Positions 25,521 to 34,709 of a stretch of 64,000 bases of DNA are shown here, one piece after another. Origin of the DNA: Streptomyces sp. TBY4 (GTDB lineage Bacteria > Actinomycetota > Actinomycetes > Streptomycetales > Streptomycetaceae); contig NZ_JANAVF010000001.1 in assembly GCF_024213195.1 (NCBI RefSeq), forward strand, positions 310,001-374,000. The letters run 5' to 3'. Numbering within the stretch: position 1 is the first letter of the stretch; each line of letters opens with the position of its first letter. The notes beneath the pieces are model-generated. The model ran no database searches and was not told the DNA's origin. It worked only from the letters and a program-made list of their open reading frames with translations. A program made the position numbers and the translations under genes.

Positions 25521-26636
25521 GTGTCTGCCGCAAGACCGCTCAACACCCTGCGTGCCATCGCCGTGACCGCCACGCTCCCCCTGCTGCTCACCGCTTGCGG
25601 CTACGGCTCCGAGGCGAAGAAGGACGACGCCCCGAAGGCGAACGTCGCCGACAGCTCCGCGAAGAAGCTCTCGGCCTCCGAGGTCCGCATCGGCTACTTC
25701 CCGAACCTGACCCACGCCACCGCGCTGGTCGGTCTCCAGGAAGGCCTGATCGCCAAGGAACTCGGCGCCACCGCCATCAAGCCGCAGGCCTTCAACGCCG
25801 GCCCGTCCGAGATCGAAGCCCTCAACGGCGGCTCTCTCGACATCGGCTTCATCGGCCCCTCGCCGTCGATCAACGCCTACGTCAAGTCCAAGGGCTCCAA
25901 CCTGCGGATCATCTCCGGCTCCGCCTCCGGCGGCGTGAAGCTGGTCGTGAACCCGGCGAAGATCAAGACCCTGGACGACCTCAAGGGCAAGAACATCGCC
26001 ACCCCGCAGAAGGGGAACACGCAGGACGTCGCGTTCCTCAACTGGATCGCCGAGAAGGGCTGGAAGGTCGACCCCGAGTCCGGCAAGGGCGACGTCTCCG
26101 TCGTCCGCACCGACAACAAGGTCACCCCCGACGCCTTCAAGTCCGGCTCCATCGACGGCGCCTGGGTCCCCGAGCCCACCGCCTCCAAGCTCGTCTCCGA
26201 CGGCGGCGCCGTCCTCCTCGACGAGACCGCCCTGTGGCCCGACAAGAAGTTCGTCATCACGAACATCATCGTGTCGCAGAAGTTCCTCAAGGAGCACCCC
26301 GACGTCGTCGAGGCCGTCCTGACCGGCACCGTCAAGACCAACGCCTGGATCAACGCCAACCCCGAGAAGGCCAAGGCCTCCGCCAACGCCAAGCTCGCCG
26401 CCGAAGGCGGCAAGCCCCTCGACGCCAAGGTCATCGACCCGGCCTGGCCCAGCATCCTGATCACCGACGACCCGCTCGCCTCCACCCTCAAGACCCAGGC
26501 CGAATGGGCCGTCAAGGCCAAGCTCATCGAGCAGCCCGACCTGAACGGCATCTACGACCTGACGCTCCTGAACAAGGTCCTCAAGGCCGCGGGCAAGCCC
26601 GAAGTCTCCGACGCCGGCCTCGGCGCCACCAAGTAG
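25521..26636 (+). CDS. Aliphatic-sulfonate-type ABC transporter substrate-binding lipoprotein
   Basis: A 371-residue SsuA/TauA-like binding protein. The signal ends in the lipobox LLLTACG, so it is membrane-anchored outside the cell. The mature part has the NMT1/SsuA-fold blocks VRIGYFPNLTHATALVGLQEG, LDIGFIGPSPSINAY and DGAWVPEPTASKL. It should deliver sulfonates (or a related anion) for use as sulfur source. GTG at 25521 follows GAAAGGA. A terminator comes directly after it, so the permease and ATPase are encoded elsewhere. Leader peptide and operator upstream mark it as sulfur-regulated. Confidence 0.85.
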   Translation: MSAARPLNTLRAIAVTATLPLLLTACGYGSEAKKDDAPKANVADSSAKKLSASEVRIGYFPNLTHATALVGLQEGLIAKELGATAIKPQAFNAGPSEIEALNGGSLDIGFIGPSPSINAYVKSKGSNLRIISGSASGGVKLVVNPAKIKTLDDLKGKNIATPQKGNTQDVAFLNWIAEKGWKVDPESGKGDVSVVRTDNKVTPDAFKSGSIDGAWVPEPTASKLVSDGGAVLLDETALWPDKKFVITNIIVSQKFLKEHPDVVEAVLTGTVKTNAWINANPEKAKASANAKLAAEGGKPLDAKVIDPAWPSILITDDPLASTLKTQAEWAVKAKLIEQPDLNGIYDLTLLNKVLKAAGKPEVSDAGLGATK

Positions 26637-26647
26637 CAGCACGCCCT

Positions 26648-26689
26648 GCCGGTGCGGCGGCGGTCCTCCCGGACCGCCGCCGCACCGGC
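26648..26689. terminator. Strong bidirectional terminator
   Basis: A 19-base perfect stem (GCCGGTGCGGCGGCGGTCC with its complement) around TCCC lies between the convergent ssuA-like gene and the nucleoside phosphorylase gene. Confidence 0.75.
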
Positions 26690-26703
26690 GTTCGCGTCCC
26701 CTC

Positions 26704-27459
26704 TCACCCGGCGGCCGAAGCCGCGGCCAGCAGCCGCAGGGCCTCCAGGGCGACGGCGCTGCCCCGGGTGACCCCGTCCGCGACCACCCGGCGGTGCGGG
26801 TCGTAGCCGCCGGTCGCCTCCTCGTCCACGAGGTCGTCGGCGTTCGCCCCGTCCACCACCAGCACCCCGCCCGCGGTCAGTCCGCGCAGGGAAGCCGTCA
26901 CCAGCAGCGCGGAGAGTTCCATCTCGATGGCCGCGACACCGGCCTTCTCGTAGGCCGGGAAGGGGAGCAGGCCCGGCTGGAAGGCGGCGCGCGTCCAGAC
27001 GATGCCCCGGTGGTGGGGGACTCCCGCCTCGCGGGCCGCCCGCTGCAGCGCCAGGACCGCCTCGGGCGCGGACACCGCGGGATACTCCGGCGGCAGCAGC
27101 TGCCGGGTCACCCCGTCATCGCGTACCGCCGCCTCGGCGATCACCAGGTCGCCGTCGGCGATTCCGGGCCGGATCGCCCCCGCCGTACCGAATCTGATCA
27201 GGGTGCGCACACCCGCGTCGGCCAGCTCCTGGAAGAGCAGGACGGCGCCCGGCCCGCCGACCCCGTGCGAGGCGACCGTCACCGGGAGGCCGTGCCAACT
27301 CCCGCTGAAGACACGGTACTCGCGGTGATGGGACACCTCCTTGGCGCCTTCGAGCAGTCCCGCGACGGCTTCGGCCCGCGCCGGGTCGCCGACGACGACC
27401 GCGGAGGCCGGCAGACCCGTGCGGGGGATGCGGGTGAGGGGCAGCAGGTCCTGGGTCAT
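26704..27459 (-). CDS. Nucleoside phosphorylase (PNP/UDP family 1)
   Basis: A 251-residue phosphorylase of the uridine/purine/MTA family, splitting a nucleoside with phosphate. Blocks: VVVGDPARAEAVAGLL, FGTAGAIRPGIADGDLVIAEAAV (phosphate and ribose loop), AAIEMELSALLV and VVDGANADDL, the last in place of the usual SDN. It is the final gene of the importer operon, with an ATGA overlap to the preceding permease, so it acts on the imported nucleoside. Neighbouring mtn genes make a sulfur nucleoside such as methylthioadenosine an attractive substrate, but uridine or deoxynucleosides cannot be excluded. Confidence 0.82.
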   Translation of the reverse strand: MTQDLLPLTRIPRTGLPASAVVVGDPARAEAVAGLLEGAKEVSHHREYRVFSGSWHGLPVTVASHGVGGPGAVLLFQELADAGVRTLIRFGTAGAIRPGIADGDLVIAEAAVRDDGVTRQLLPPEYPAVSAPEAVLALQRAAREAGVPHHRGIVWTRAAFQPGLLPFPAYEKAGVAAIEMELSALLVTASLRGLTAGGVLVVDGANADDLVDEEATGGYDPHRRVVADGVTRGSAVALEALRLLAAASAAG

Positions 27460-28325
27460 GCGACGGCTCCGGTTCTCGTACGGGCGGCACGGCGGCGGCC
27501 CGCCGTGGTCAGGAAGAGGGCGGCGAGGGTGACGGCGTACGGCGCCGCGTCCGTGGCCTGCTGCGGGAGGCCGAGGCCCTGCAGACGGAAGCCGACCGCC
27601 TCGGCGACGGCGAACAGCAGGGCGGCGAGCAGGACGCCGACGGGTGCGGCGCGGCCGAGCATGACCGCCACCACCGCGATCCAACCGCGTCCTGCGGTCA
27701 TGTTCTCGGAGAACAAGGTGACGTTGCTCAGAGCCAGTTGGGCCCCGGCCAGACCGCACAGCGTTCCGGAGGCCAGCACCGCTCCGTACTGGTACTTCGC
27801 GGGGTTCACCCCCAGTGCCGCCGCGGCTCCGGGCGCTTCGCCGACCCCGCGCAACCGCAGGCCCCACGTATGGCGGGACAGCGTGAAGGCGATGAGCGCG
27901 ACGGCCGCCCAGGAGAAGTAGGCGAGCGGTGACTGCCCGCCGATCAGCGGGAGTCCGGACAGCGCGGGATCGTCGAAGGTGCCCCGCACCCCGAAGACCG
28001 TCCGCAGCAGGAAGCCCGTGAGTCCGAGGGCGAGGAGGTTCATGGCCACGCCCAGCACCACCGCGTCGCCGCGCAGCGTCACCGCGCCCACGGCCAGGAT
28101 CAGTGAGTACGCGGCGGCGGCAAGCGCCGCCGCGATCACCCCGAGCCACGGACTGCCGGTGAACCAGCTCGTGGCGACCGCGCTGAAGCAGCCGATCAGC
28201 ATCATGCCCTCGAGGCCGATGTTGAAGACTCCGGCGCGCTCGCAGATCGCCGCGCCGAGCGCGGCGAGCAGGATCGGGGTGAGCGCGCGCAGCACCGAGA
28301 GGAAGAGGTCGGATTCCAGGGACAT
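27456..28325 (-). CDS. Nucleoside ABC transporter permease 2 (NupQ/BmpC-type)
   Basis: A 289-residue inner-membrane permease of the BPD_transp_2 family with about nine hydrophobic helices. The conserved EAA-like region reads GLRLRGVGEAPGAAAALGVN and the start has the family block AICERAGVFNIGLEGMML. It pairs with the permease encoded upstream to form the channel of a BMP-type nucleoside importer. Start and stop overlap its neighbours (TGATG and ATGA), so translation is coupled. Confidence 0.87.
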   Translation of the reverse strand: MSLESDLFLSVLRALTPILLAALGAAICERAGVFNIGLEGMMLIGCFSAVATSWFTGSPWLGVIAAALAAAAYSLILAVGAVTLRGDAVVLGVAMNLLALGLTGFLLRTVFGVRGTFDDPALSGLPLIGGQSPLAYFSWAAVALIAFTLSRHTWGLRLRGVGEAPGAAAALGVNPAKYQYGAVLASGTLCGLAGAQLALSNVTLFSENMTAGRGWIAVVAVMLGRAAPVGVLLAALLFAVAEAVGFRLQGLGLPQQATDAAPYAVTLAALFLTTAGRRRAARTRTGAVA

Positions 28326-29341
28326 CAGGCCACCTTCCTGATCCGCGCCGTGGAGGCGAGCAGGACGATGACCAGCGCCTGCAGCACCTGGGTCAGCTCG
28401 CGCGGTACCTCGGTGGCCCGCTCCATGCTCAGTCCCCCGACCTGCAGCACCGTGAACCAGAGCGCCGCGAGCACGGTTCCGGCCGGGGCCGCGGCGGCGA
28501 GCAGCGCCGCCGTGAGCCCGGTCCAGGTGTAGCCGGGGGCGGTGAGCGCTCCGTCGATGAAGCGGTTCGGGAAGCTCAGCACCCCGATCGCTCCGACCAG
28601 CCCCGAGAGGGCGCCGGAGGCCCCCATCAGACGCAGGGTCAGGCGGGTCCGGTCCACTCCGGCGTACGCCGCGAAGCGCGGGCCCAGGCCGGTCATCCGG
28701 ACCTCGTACCCGACGCTGGTGCGCGCATCGACGAAGAAGTGGACGGCCGCCGCGGCCACGACGAGGAGCAGTCCGGCGGTGACCGTGGTCGACCCGAGCG
28801 CGGGCAGTTCCACGCCCTCGGGCAGCCGCCGTGTCTGCGGCAGGCTGGAGCCGGGCTCCTTCAGCGGATGCCGCGCCGCATAGGAGGCGAAGGAGACCGC
28901 CGGATAGGACAGGAGCAGGCTGCTCACCAGGAGCGGGACCCCGAGGCGCGTCTCGCACACGGCGGCGAGTGCGGCGTACGCGGCTCCGGCCGCCGTCCCG
29001 GCGAGGAGGGAGAGCACGACGGTGAGCGGCGCGGGCAGTGGGGCGTAGAGGCCGGTGACGGCGGCGGCCAGGCCACCGAGCACCAACTGGCCGTCGCCGC
29101 CCAGGTTGATCAGTCCGGCACGGAGCGGAACGGCCAGCGCGAGGGCCATGCCCAGGACGCTGGTGCCGGTGGTCAGCGTGGCGCCGATCCCGTCGGGGCC
29201 GAGGGAGCCGCTCAGCACGGCCCCGTACGCGGTGAACGGGTCGGCCCCGGTCGCGGCGAGGAGGAGCACGCCGATCAGGAGGGTGGCCGCCACGGAGAGC
29301 AGGACGGGCGAGCGCGGTGCGGCCTTGAGGGTGGATCTCAT
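28325..29341 (-). CDS. Nucleoside ABC transporter permease 1 (NupP/BmpB-type)
   Basis: A 338-residue BPD_transp_2 permease with eight to ten hydrophobic helices. VPLRAGLINLGGDGQLVLGG is the family hallmark, and GYEVRMTGLGPRFAAYAGVD is the cytoplasmic coupling loop. It forms a heterodimeric channel with the next gene product. It starts two bases after the ATPase stop and overlaps the following ATG by one base. Confidence 0.87.
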   Translation of the reverse strand: MRSTLKAAPRSPVLLSVAATLLIGVLLLAATGADPFTAYGAVLSGSLGPDGIGATLTTGTSVLGMALALAVPLRAGLINLGGDGQLVLGGLAAAVTGLYAPLPAPLTVVLSLLAGTAAGAAYAALAAVCETRLGVPLLVSSLLLSYPAVSFASYAARHPLKEPGSSLPQTRRLPEGVELPALGSTTVTAGLLLVVAAAAVHFFVDARTSVGYEVRMTGLGPRFAAYAGVDRTRLTLRLMGASGALSGLVGAIGVLSFPNRFIDGALTAPGYTWTGLTAALLAAAAPAGTVLAALWFTVLQVGGLSMERATEVPRELTQVLQALVIVLLASTARIRKVA

Positions 29342-29342
29342 G

Positions 29343-30854
29343 TCAGGCCTCCGCTCCGGCCAGGGCCAGGCCCAGGGTGTGTTCGTCGGCGTCGTCCCGG
29401 TCGTAGGAGGCCGAGATCCGGCCCTCGTACATGACCAGGATCCGGTCCGAGAGGCCCCGGATCTCGCTGAGTTCGGCCGAGACCAGGAGGACGGCGTGGC
29501 CGGCGTCCCGGTAGGCGATCAGCTGTTCGTGGATCTGCTGGATGGCGCCGATGTCCACGCCGCGGGTGGGTTGCTCGACCAGCAGCAGGGGTGCGTCATG
29601 GGCGAGTTCGCGGCCGACCAGCAGTTTCTGGAGGTTGCCGCCGGACAGGGCGCCCGCCGGGGTCCCGGGGGACGGCGCCTTGATTCCGAAGCGTTCGATC
29701 AGGGAGCGGGCGTGCGCGCGCAGGGCCGCGGGATGCAGCAGTCCCCGCCGGGTGGCGAGCGAGCGCCGGTGGTGCCCCATCGCCAGGTTCTCCGCGACGG
29801 AGGCGGCGGGCGCGGAGCCCACCGCCGCACGGTCCTCCGGTACGTAGGCGAGGCCTGCCGCCCGGCGTCCGGCCGGCGACTCGTGGGTGATGTCGCGCCC
29901 GGCCAGCTCGACGCGGCCGGCGGATACGGGGCGCAGTCCGGCCAGTGCTTCGATCAGCTCGCTCTGCCCGTTGCCCGCGACGCCGGCGATGCCGACGATC
30001 TCCCCGGCCCGTACGGTGAGGTCCACTCCGCGCACGCCCGAGACGGACAGCACCACCTCTCCGGGGGTGCCCGGTGGGTGGATCCGGTCCAGCGCCACCC
30101 GGCGGCCGGTCATCGCCTCGGCGATCTCGGCCGCCGTGGTGTCGGCGGTCCGCAGCCGGGCGGTGACCCGTCCGTCGCGCAGCACCGTGACGCGGTCGCT
30201 CCCTCCCAGCACCTCGTTCAGCTTGTGGGTGACGAGGATCACCGAACACCCTTGTTGGGCAAGGGACTTCAGGACAGTGAACAGCCGGCTCGCCTCGTCG
30301 GGCGTGAGCACGGCCGTCGGTTCGTCGAGGATCAGGACGCGGGCCCCGCGGTGCAGCAGCTTGAGGATCTCCACCCGCTGGCGCACCCCGACGGGCAGAG
30401 CGCCGACCCGGGCATCGGGGTCGACCGGCAGCCCGTGCTCCTCGGCGAGTTCGCGGACCCTTCGGCGCGCGGCCGCGCCATCGAGGAAGCCGAAGCGGCG
30501 CGGCTCGGCCCGGAAGACGACGTTCTCGGCGACGGTGAGCGAGTCGAAGAGCCGGAAGCCCTGGTGGACCATGCCGAGTCCGGCGGCGATCGCGTCCGCC
30601 GGGTCGGAGAAGCTCACCTCGCGGCCGTCCACGCGGATCGTGCCGGCGTCCGGTCGCACCATCCCGTACAGGATCGACATCAGGGTCGATTTTCCGGCGC
30701 CGTTCTCTCCCATCAGGGCGTGGATCTCGCCGCGCCCCACCCGGAGGTCGACTGCGTCGTTCGCGAGCGTGCCGGTGAACCGCTTGCTGATTCCCGTGAG
30801 TTCGACGACCGTCTCCGTCTCCGTCTCGGCAGGGCTACTTCGCTGCGGGGTCAT
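29343..30854 (-). CDS. Nucleoside ABC transporter ATP-binding protein (NupO/BmpA-type, two NBDs)
   Basis: A 503-residue fused double ATPase. NBD1 has Walker A GENGAGKST, signature-like LPVGVRQRVEIL and Walker B VLILDEPTAVL with the H-loop VTHK. NBD2 has a degenerate Walker A (GVAGNGQSEL), signature LSGGNLQKL and LLLVEQPTRGVD. This asymmetric layout is normal for sugar and nucleoside importers of the RbsA/NupO type. Its start overlaps the end of the lipoprotein gene by 20 bases. It powers the importer made with the two permeases and the BMP protein. Confidence 0.9.
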   Translation of the reverse strand: MTPQRSSPAETETETVVELTGISKRFTGTLANDAVDLRVGRGEIHALMGENGAGKSTLMSILYGMVRPDAGTIRVDGREVSFSDPADAIAAGLGMVHQGFRLFDSLTVAENVVFRAEPRRFGFLDGAAARRRVRELAEEHGLPVDPDARVGALPVGVRQRVEILKLLHRGARVLILDEPTAVLTPDEASRLFTVLKSLAQQGCSVILVTHKLNEVLGGSDRVTVLRDGRVTARLRTADTTAAEIAEAMTGRRVALDRIHPPGTPGEVVLSVSGVRGVDLTVRAGEIVGIAGVAGNGQSELIEALAGLRPVSAGRVELAGRDITHESPAGRRAAGLAYVPEDRAAVGSAPAASVAENLAMGHHRRSLATRRGLLHPAALRAHARSLIERFGIKAPSPGTPAGALSGGNLQKLLVGRELAHDAPLLLVEQPTRGVDIGAIQQIHEQLIAYRDAGHAVLLVSAELSEIRGLSDRILVMYEGRISASYDRDDADEHTLGLALAGAEA

Positions 30855-31896
30855 CGACCTTCAGCTCCCCGGAGACGATCTGGTCGCGCAGCCGCTTCAC
30901 CTGGTCGAGGACCGGGGCGTGCTGGGCGATGACGCACTGGGACTCGGCGACCCCCGGCTCCAGGCCGGTCAGGCTGATGCCGCCCTCCTTGAGTCCGTAC
31001 GAGACGGTCTGGCCTCCGGCGCCGCCGAGCACCTGCTCGATGCCCTTCTGGACGGCGACGTCGGTCTTCTTGATCACGTTGTCGACGACGGTGCCGGGCG
31101 CCGAGACGCACTGGTTGACGTCCACCCCGTACGCGAAGGCACCCTTGGCCTTCGCCGCCTCGAAGACTCCGTAATTGCCCGCGGCGGCCGCCGCCATCAG
31201 CTGGTCGGTGCCCGCCGAGATCAGCGAACCGGCCTGCTCCTTGGCGCGGGCCGAGTCGTTGAAGGGCGACTGGCCGCCGACGAAGCGGGTGGTCGACTCG
31301 CTCGCGGGCGCCGTCCTCTTCGCCCCGGCGGCGAACGGATCGCTGTAGCGCCGGAACTGGGGCGTGTCGAGCACGTCCACCGCCCCGACCTTGCCGCTCT
31401 TGGTGAGCAGCCCGGCCTCGGCTCCGGCCAGGAAGACCCCTTCGTGCTCCCGGAACACTGCGCAACTCACGTTCGGGTACGCCTGCTTGGTGCAGGCGTC
31501 GACCACCAGGAACTGCTGCTCCGGGTGGGCCTCGGCCTGCTGGGCGACCAGGTCGGCGAACTCGAAGCCGACCAGGACGATCGCCTTCGGCTCGGCGTCG
31601 ACCGCGGCCTGGACGTTCTGCTGCCGGGAGGCCACATCAGTGGACTCGTAGACCTTCGAACTGCCCGAGTGCGCCTTCGCCGCCGCCTTCAGGCCGTCCA
31701 CGGAGAGCTTGAGGAACTCGTTCTGCCCCACCGCGTCCGGGGTGACGAGCGTGAACACCGGGCCGGCGCTCTTGCCGCCCTCCTCCTTCTTCGCGGCGGC
31801 GGCGTTGCAGCCGGTGGCGAGCAGCACCCCTCCCGCCACGGTGGCGGTGAGCCGAAGGGCTCGGCTACGGGATCTCCGGTACAGGGACAGGGACAT
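30835..31896 (-). CDS. BMP family nucleoside-binding lipoprotein
   Basis: A 353-residue substrate-binding lipoprotein (signal with lipobox LLATGC) of the BMP/PnrA family. KAIVLVGFEFADLVAQQAEA, REHEGVFLAGAEAGLLTKSG and AFAYGVDVNQCVSAPGTVV are family blocks. Relatives bind purine and pyrimidine nucleosides outside the cell. ATG at 31896 has GGAAGG upstream. It is the first protein gene of the importer-phosphorylase operon and is preceded by a sulfur-type leader peptide, which suggests that the ligand is a sulfur-containing nucleoside. Confidence 0.85.
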   Translation of the reverse strand: MSLSLYRRSRSRALRLTATVAGGVLLATGCNAAAAKKEEGGKSAGPVFTLVTPDAVGQNEFLKLSVDGLKAAAKAHSGSSKVYESTDVASRQQNVQAAVDAEPKAIVLVGFEFADLVAQQAEAHPEQQFLVVDACTKQAYPNVSCAVFREHEGVFLAGAEAGLLTKSGKVGAVDVLDTPQFRRYSDPFAAGAKRTAPASESTTRFVGGQSPFNDSARAKEQAGSLISAGTDQLMAAAAAGNYGVFEAAKAKGAFAYGVDVNQCVSAPGTVVDNVIKKTDVAVQKGIEQVLGGAGGQTVSYGLKEGGISLTGLEPGVAESQCVIAQHAPVLDQVKRLRDQIVSGELKVDDPAAK

Positions 31897-32029
31897 GGAG
31901 GTGACCTTCCAGGGCGGTACGGGCGTACGGAGGTACGGGCGCACAGCGGTGCGCGGTACGGGGTACGCGGGGTGGGCGGGCGTTCAGATGTGAACGCCGC
32001 GCGAAATCGATGAACTCGATGTGAAATCA

Positions 32030-32052
32030 GACGAGTCGGAAAAGGGCTCGTC
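32030..32052 (-). terminator. Possible attenuator hairpin after the leader peptide
   Basis: On the minus strand GACGAG-N11-CTCGTC followed by TGATTT lies 22 bases after the leader stop. The region down to the lipoprotein start also contains CGTTCA-GATG-TGAACG (31981-31996). Either could terminate or switch the importer mRNA. Confidence 0.4.
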
Positions 32053-32073
32053 GGGGGTCGGGCGGGGGAGCGC

Positions 32074-32139
32074 TCAGCCGCGACAGGCGTCGCTGGCGCA
32101 CCGGCCGTAGTCGAGGTAGCGCCGCAGCGTCAACAGCAT
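32074..32139 (-). CDS. Sulfur-type leader peptide (21 aa) before the nucleoside importer
   Basis: ATG at 32139, preceded by GAGGGGAGAG, opens 21 codons reading MLLTLRRYLDYGRCASDACR and one glycine before TGA. LRRYLDYGRCASDAC matches the RRHVDLxRxxSxxC pattern of Streptomyces sulfur leader peptides, with two cysteine codons near the end. It lies about 180 bases before the BMP lipoprotein gene. The roughly 400 bases between that gene and the divergent mtnA hold this leader, the hairpins and both promoters. Confidence 0.7.
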   Translation of the reverse strand: MLLTLRRYLDYGRCASDACRG

Positions 32140-32303
32140 CGCGCTCTCCCCTCGGACTGCCGTGCAACAGATCGTTGAAGCCAGGAGAGTAGCACCGGGG
32201 TGCGAAGGGGCGGCCCGCCGTCTCGAACTCTGGTTCCCGCAGCTCCTGTACGGTGACGCGCACCCCTCCCCCTTCCTCCCCCGAGCCTTTGGAGTGCACT
32301 GTC

Positions 32304-33335
32304 ATGACCAGGGAACTGCGTGCCGTCGAGTGGGCCGGAGACGGTCTCGATCTGATCGACCAGACCGCTCTGCCGCACCGCAAGGAGGTGCTGCGCGTCG
32401 CCGACGTGGACGCTTTGGTGGACGCGATCCGACGGCTCGTGGTGCGCGGGGCGCCGGCGATCGGAGCGGCCGGCGCGTACGGCGTGGCCATCGCGCTGCT
32501 GCAGGGCGAGCGCGAGGGCTGGGACCGTACGCGGATACGCGAGGAGGTCGCCCGGATCCGGGCGGCCCGGCCGACCGCGGTCAACCTGGCCGTGTCCGTG
32601 GACCGGGTCCTGGTGAAGCTGGACGAGGGCGTGCCGGCGGTCCTGGCCGAGGCCGCCGCCGTGCAGCGCGAGGACGTGGAGGCCAACCACGCACTGGGCT
32701 CGCACGGCGCGGACTGGCTGCTGAAGCGGCTCGGCACGGACCGTCCCCTGCGGGTCCTGACCCACTGCAACACCGGGGCCCTCGCCACGGCCGGCTGGGG
32801 CACCGCGCTCGGCGTGATCCGCGAACTGCACGCCCGCGGACGGCTGGAGACGGTGTACGCCGACGAGACCCGGCCGCTCCTGCAGGGAGCCCGGCTGACC
32901 GCCTGGGAGCTGGCCGAGGAGGGCATCGCGCACTACGTCCAGGCCGACGGCGCGGCAGCCGGAACCATCCTGCGGGGAGAGGTGGACGTGGCGGTGGTGG
33001 GCGCGGACCGGATCGCGGGGAACGGCGACACCGCGAACAAGGTCGGCACGGTCGGCATCGCCCTGGCGTGCGCTCACGCGGGCATCCCCTTCATCGTGGC
33101 AGCGCCCACCACGACGGTGGACCTGGCGACCGCGGGCGGGGAGGACATCACCATCGAACTGCGCGGTGAGGAGGAGGTGTTGGAGTGGGCAGGCATCCGC
33201 ACCGCGCCGGCCGCCTCCCGCGGCCACAACCCGGCCTTCGACGTGACCCCGGGCAGCCTGGTGACGGCGCTGGTCACCGAGCGCGGCGTACTGGAGGTGT
33301 CGGCGGGCGAACTCCCCTCGGAGCACCTGGCCTGA
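32304..33335 (+). CDS. mtnA: S-methyl-5-thioribose-1-phosphate isomerase
   Basis: A 343-residue aldose-ketose isomerase of the eIF2B-like family that converts methylthioribose 1-phosphate to methylthioribulose 1-phosphate in methionine salvage. The catalytic cysteine is in LTHCNTGALATAGWGTALG and the catalytic aspartate in VGADRIAGNGDTANKVGT; IELRGEEEV near the end fits MtnA. The ATG at 32304 starts the RAVEWAGDGLDLIDQ strand after a GGAG site. It is divergent from the importer operon and convergent with mtnDCB. Confidence 0.93.
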   Translation: MTRELRAVEWAGDGLDLIDQTALPHRKEVLRVADVDALVDAIRRLVVRGAPAIGAAGAYGVAIALLQGEREGWDRTRIREEVARIRAARPTAVNLAVSVDRVLVKLDEGVPAVLAEAAAVQREDVEANHALGSHGADWLLKRLGTDRPLRVLTHCNTGALATAGWGTALGVIRELHARGRLETVYADETRPLLQGARLTAWELAEEGIAHYVQADGAAAGTILRGEVDVAVVGADRIAGNGDTANKVGTVGIALACAHAGIPFIVAAPTTTVDLATAGGEDITIELRGEEEVLEWAGIRTAPAASRGHNPAFDVTPGSLVTALVTERGVLEVSAGELPSEHLA

Positions 33336-33349
33336 GTCGGCACGGCCTC

Positions 33350-33382
33350 GAGGGCGCTCCCCCGCGCGGGGAGCGCCCTCGG
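33350..33382. terminator. Bidirectional terminator between mtnA and mtnB
   Basis: CGAGGGCGCTCCCC pairs perfectly with GGGGAGCGCCCTCG across a five-base loop, between two convergent stops. Confidence 0.75.
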
Positions 33383-33399
33383 CGCGGGTCCTCGCCCCA

Positions 33400-33999
33400 T
33401 CAGCCCGTCGCCAGCTCCAATTCCAGCAGCCATTCCACGACTTCGGTGTGGTGCCGGGCCTGGCGGGGCGAGTCGCCCCACGCGTACAGCCCGTGGCCCG
33501 CCACGACCACCGCCGGCATCCGCGGGTCGCGGGCCGCCTCCAGCCGGTCTCCGAGCACCCGAATGTCCTGGCTGTTGGCGATCACGGGCAGGGTGATCTC
33601 CTCGCCCTCCGCCGGGTGGCCGACGCCCTTGAGCATCTCCAGGTCCTTCAGGACGATGCCGCCCGGCTGCCTGCGCCCCATGAGCACGGAGGCGACCGTG
33701 TGCACGTGCACGACCGCGTTCGCGCCCGTCAGGCGGGCCACGCGCGCGTGCAGCTCCGCTTCGGCGGACGGCCTGCCGCCGCTCACCGCCGCGCCCCGCT
33801 CGTCCACCACCACCACGTCTCCCGGGGCGAGTTCGCCCTTGTCGTGGCCGCTCGCCGTCACGGCGAGCCGGAACGGCTCGCGGGTAAGGAGCACCGAGAG
33901 GTTCCCCGAGGTCCCGCGCATCCAGCCGAAGGAGGCGAAGCGCGCCGCCTCCGCCGCCAGTACCGCCCCCGCCTGTTCCAGGTCGGTCACCGTCGTCAC
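33400..33999 (-). CDS. mtnB: Methylthioribulose-1-phosphate dehydratase
   Basis: A 199-residue class II aldolase-fold dehydratase, the second salvage step. The zinc histidines are in ANAVVHVHTVASVLMGRR and VVVAGHGLYAWGDSP; WMRGTSGNLSVLL near the N-terminus is the phosphate loop. GTG at 33999 overlaps the mtnC stop (GTGA), so it is translated with mtnDC. Order on the mRNA is mtnD, mtnC, mtnB. Confidence 0.92.
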   Translation of the reverse strand: MTTVTDLEQAGAVLAAEAARFASFGWMRGTSGNLSVLLTREPFRLAVTASGHDKGELAPGDVVVVDERGAAVSGGRPSAEAELHARVARLTGANAVVHVHTVASVLMGRRQPGGIVLKDLEMLKGVGHPAEGEEITLPVIANSQDIRVLGDRLEAARDPRMPAVVVAGHGLYAWGDSPRQARHHTEVVEWLLELELATG

Positions 34000-34709
34000 G
34001 CTCCGCTCCCCGCCACGTCGATCTCCTCGAAGGTCCGGGCCTCCGCGTGCCCCCGCAGACCCTGCTCGTAGTACGGCTCCCCCGGCCGCCGCACGCCGAC
34101 GGCCCGCCAGCCCGCCGCCAGGGCTGCGTCCAGCTCGCCCGCGCGGTCTGAGAGGAACAGCAGCCGGTCCGGGGGGATCCCGGTGTCCGCGGCGATCGCG
34201 CGGAAGGACCCCGCTTCCTGTTTGGGGCCCGCGTTCTCCGTGTCGTACCAGCCGCTGACGAGGTCCCGCAGGTCCCCCTCGGGACTGTGCCCGAACCACG
34301 CCCGCTGGGCGGCGACCGATCCGGAGGAGTACACGTACAGCCGCACGCCCGCCGCGTGCCAGCGTCTCAGCGCGGGCACCGCGTCCGCGTAGAAGTGCGA
34401 GACGAGCTCTCCGCGCGCGAACCCCTGGGCCCACAGCAGTCCCTGAAGGGTCTTCAGCGGCGTCGCCTTCCGGTCCTCGTCGAGCCAGGCGTTCAGCGCC
34501 TGCTCGATCCGGGCCGGGCCGGCCTCCGGCTCGCCCAGCTCGGTCCGCACCCCGGCGAGGGCGCGGGCCACCTCCGGTTCGCCGGAACGTCCGGCGATCA
34601 GGGCGCCGAACCGCTCACGCGCGTACGGGTAGAGCACCTCGACGACGAAATCTGTGGCGCTCGTGGTGCCCTCGATGTCCAGGACCACGGCGTCCACGGT
34701 GTGGCTCAC
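33996..34709 (-). CDS. mtnC: Enolase-phosphatase E1
   Basis: A 237-residue HAD-family enzyme that enolises and dephosphorylates diketomethylthiopentyl phosphate. HAD motif I is [14 protein letters not shown], motif [13 protein letters not shown], motif III the lysine in [12 protein letters not shown], and motif [16 protein letters not shown]. Start GTG 34709 and stop both overlap neighbouring genes by four bases, so mtnDCB are translationally coupled. Confidence 0.93.
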   Translation of the reverse strand: MSHTVDAVVLDIEGTTSATDFVVEVLYPYARERFGALIAGRSGEPEVARALAGVRTELGEPEAGPARIEQALNAWLDEDRKATPLKTLQGLLWAQGFARGELVSHFYADAVPALRRWHAAGVRLYVYSSGSVAAQRAWFGHSPEGDLRDLVSGWYDTENAGPKQEAGSFRAIAADTGIPPDRLLFLSDRAGELDAALAAGWRAVGVRRPGEPYYEQGLRGHAEARTFEEIDVAGSGA

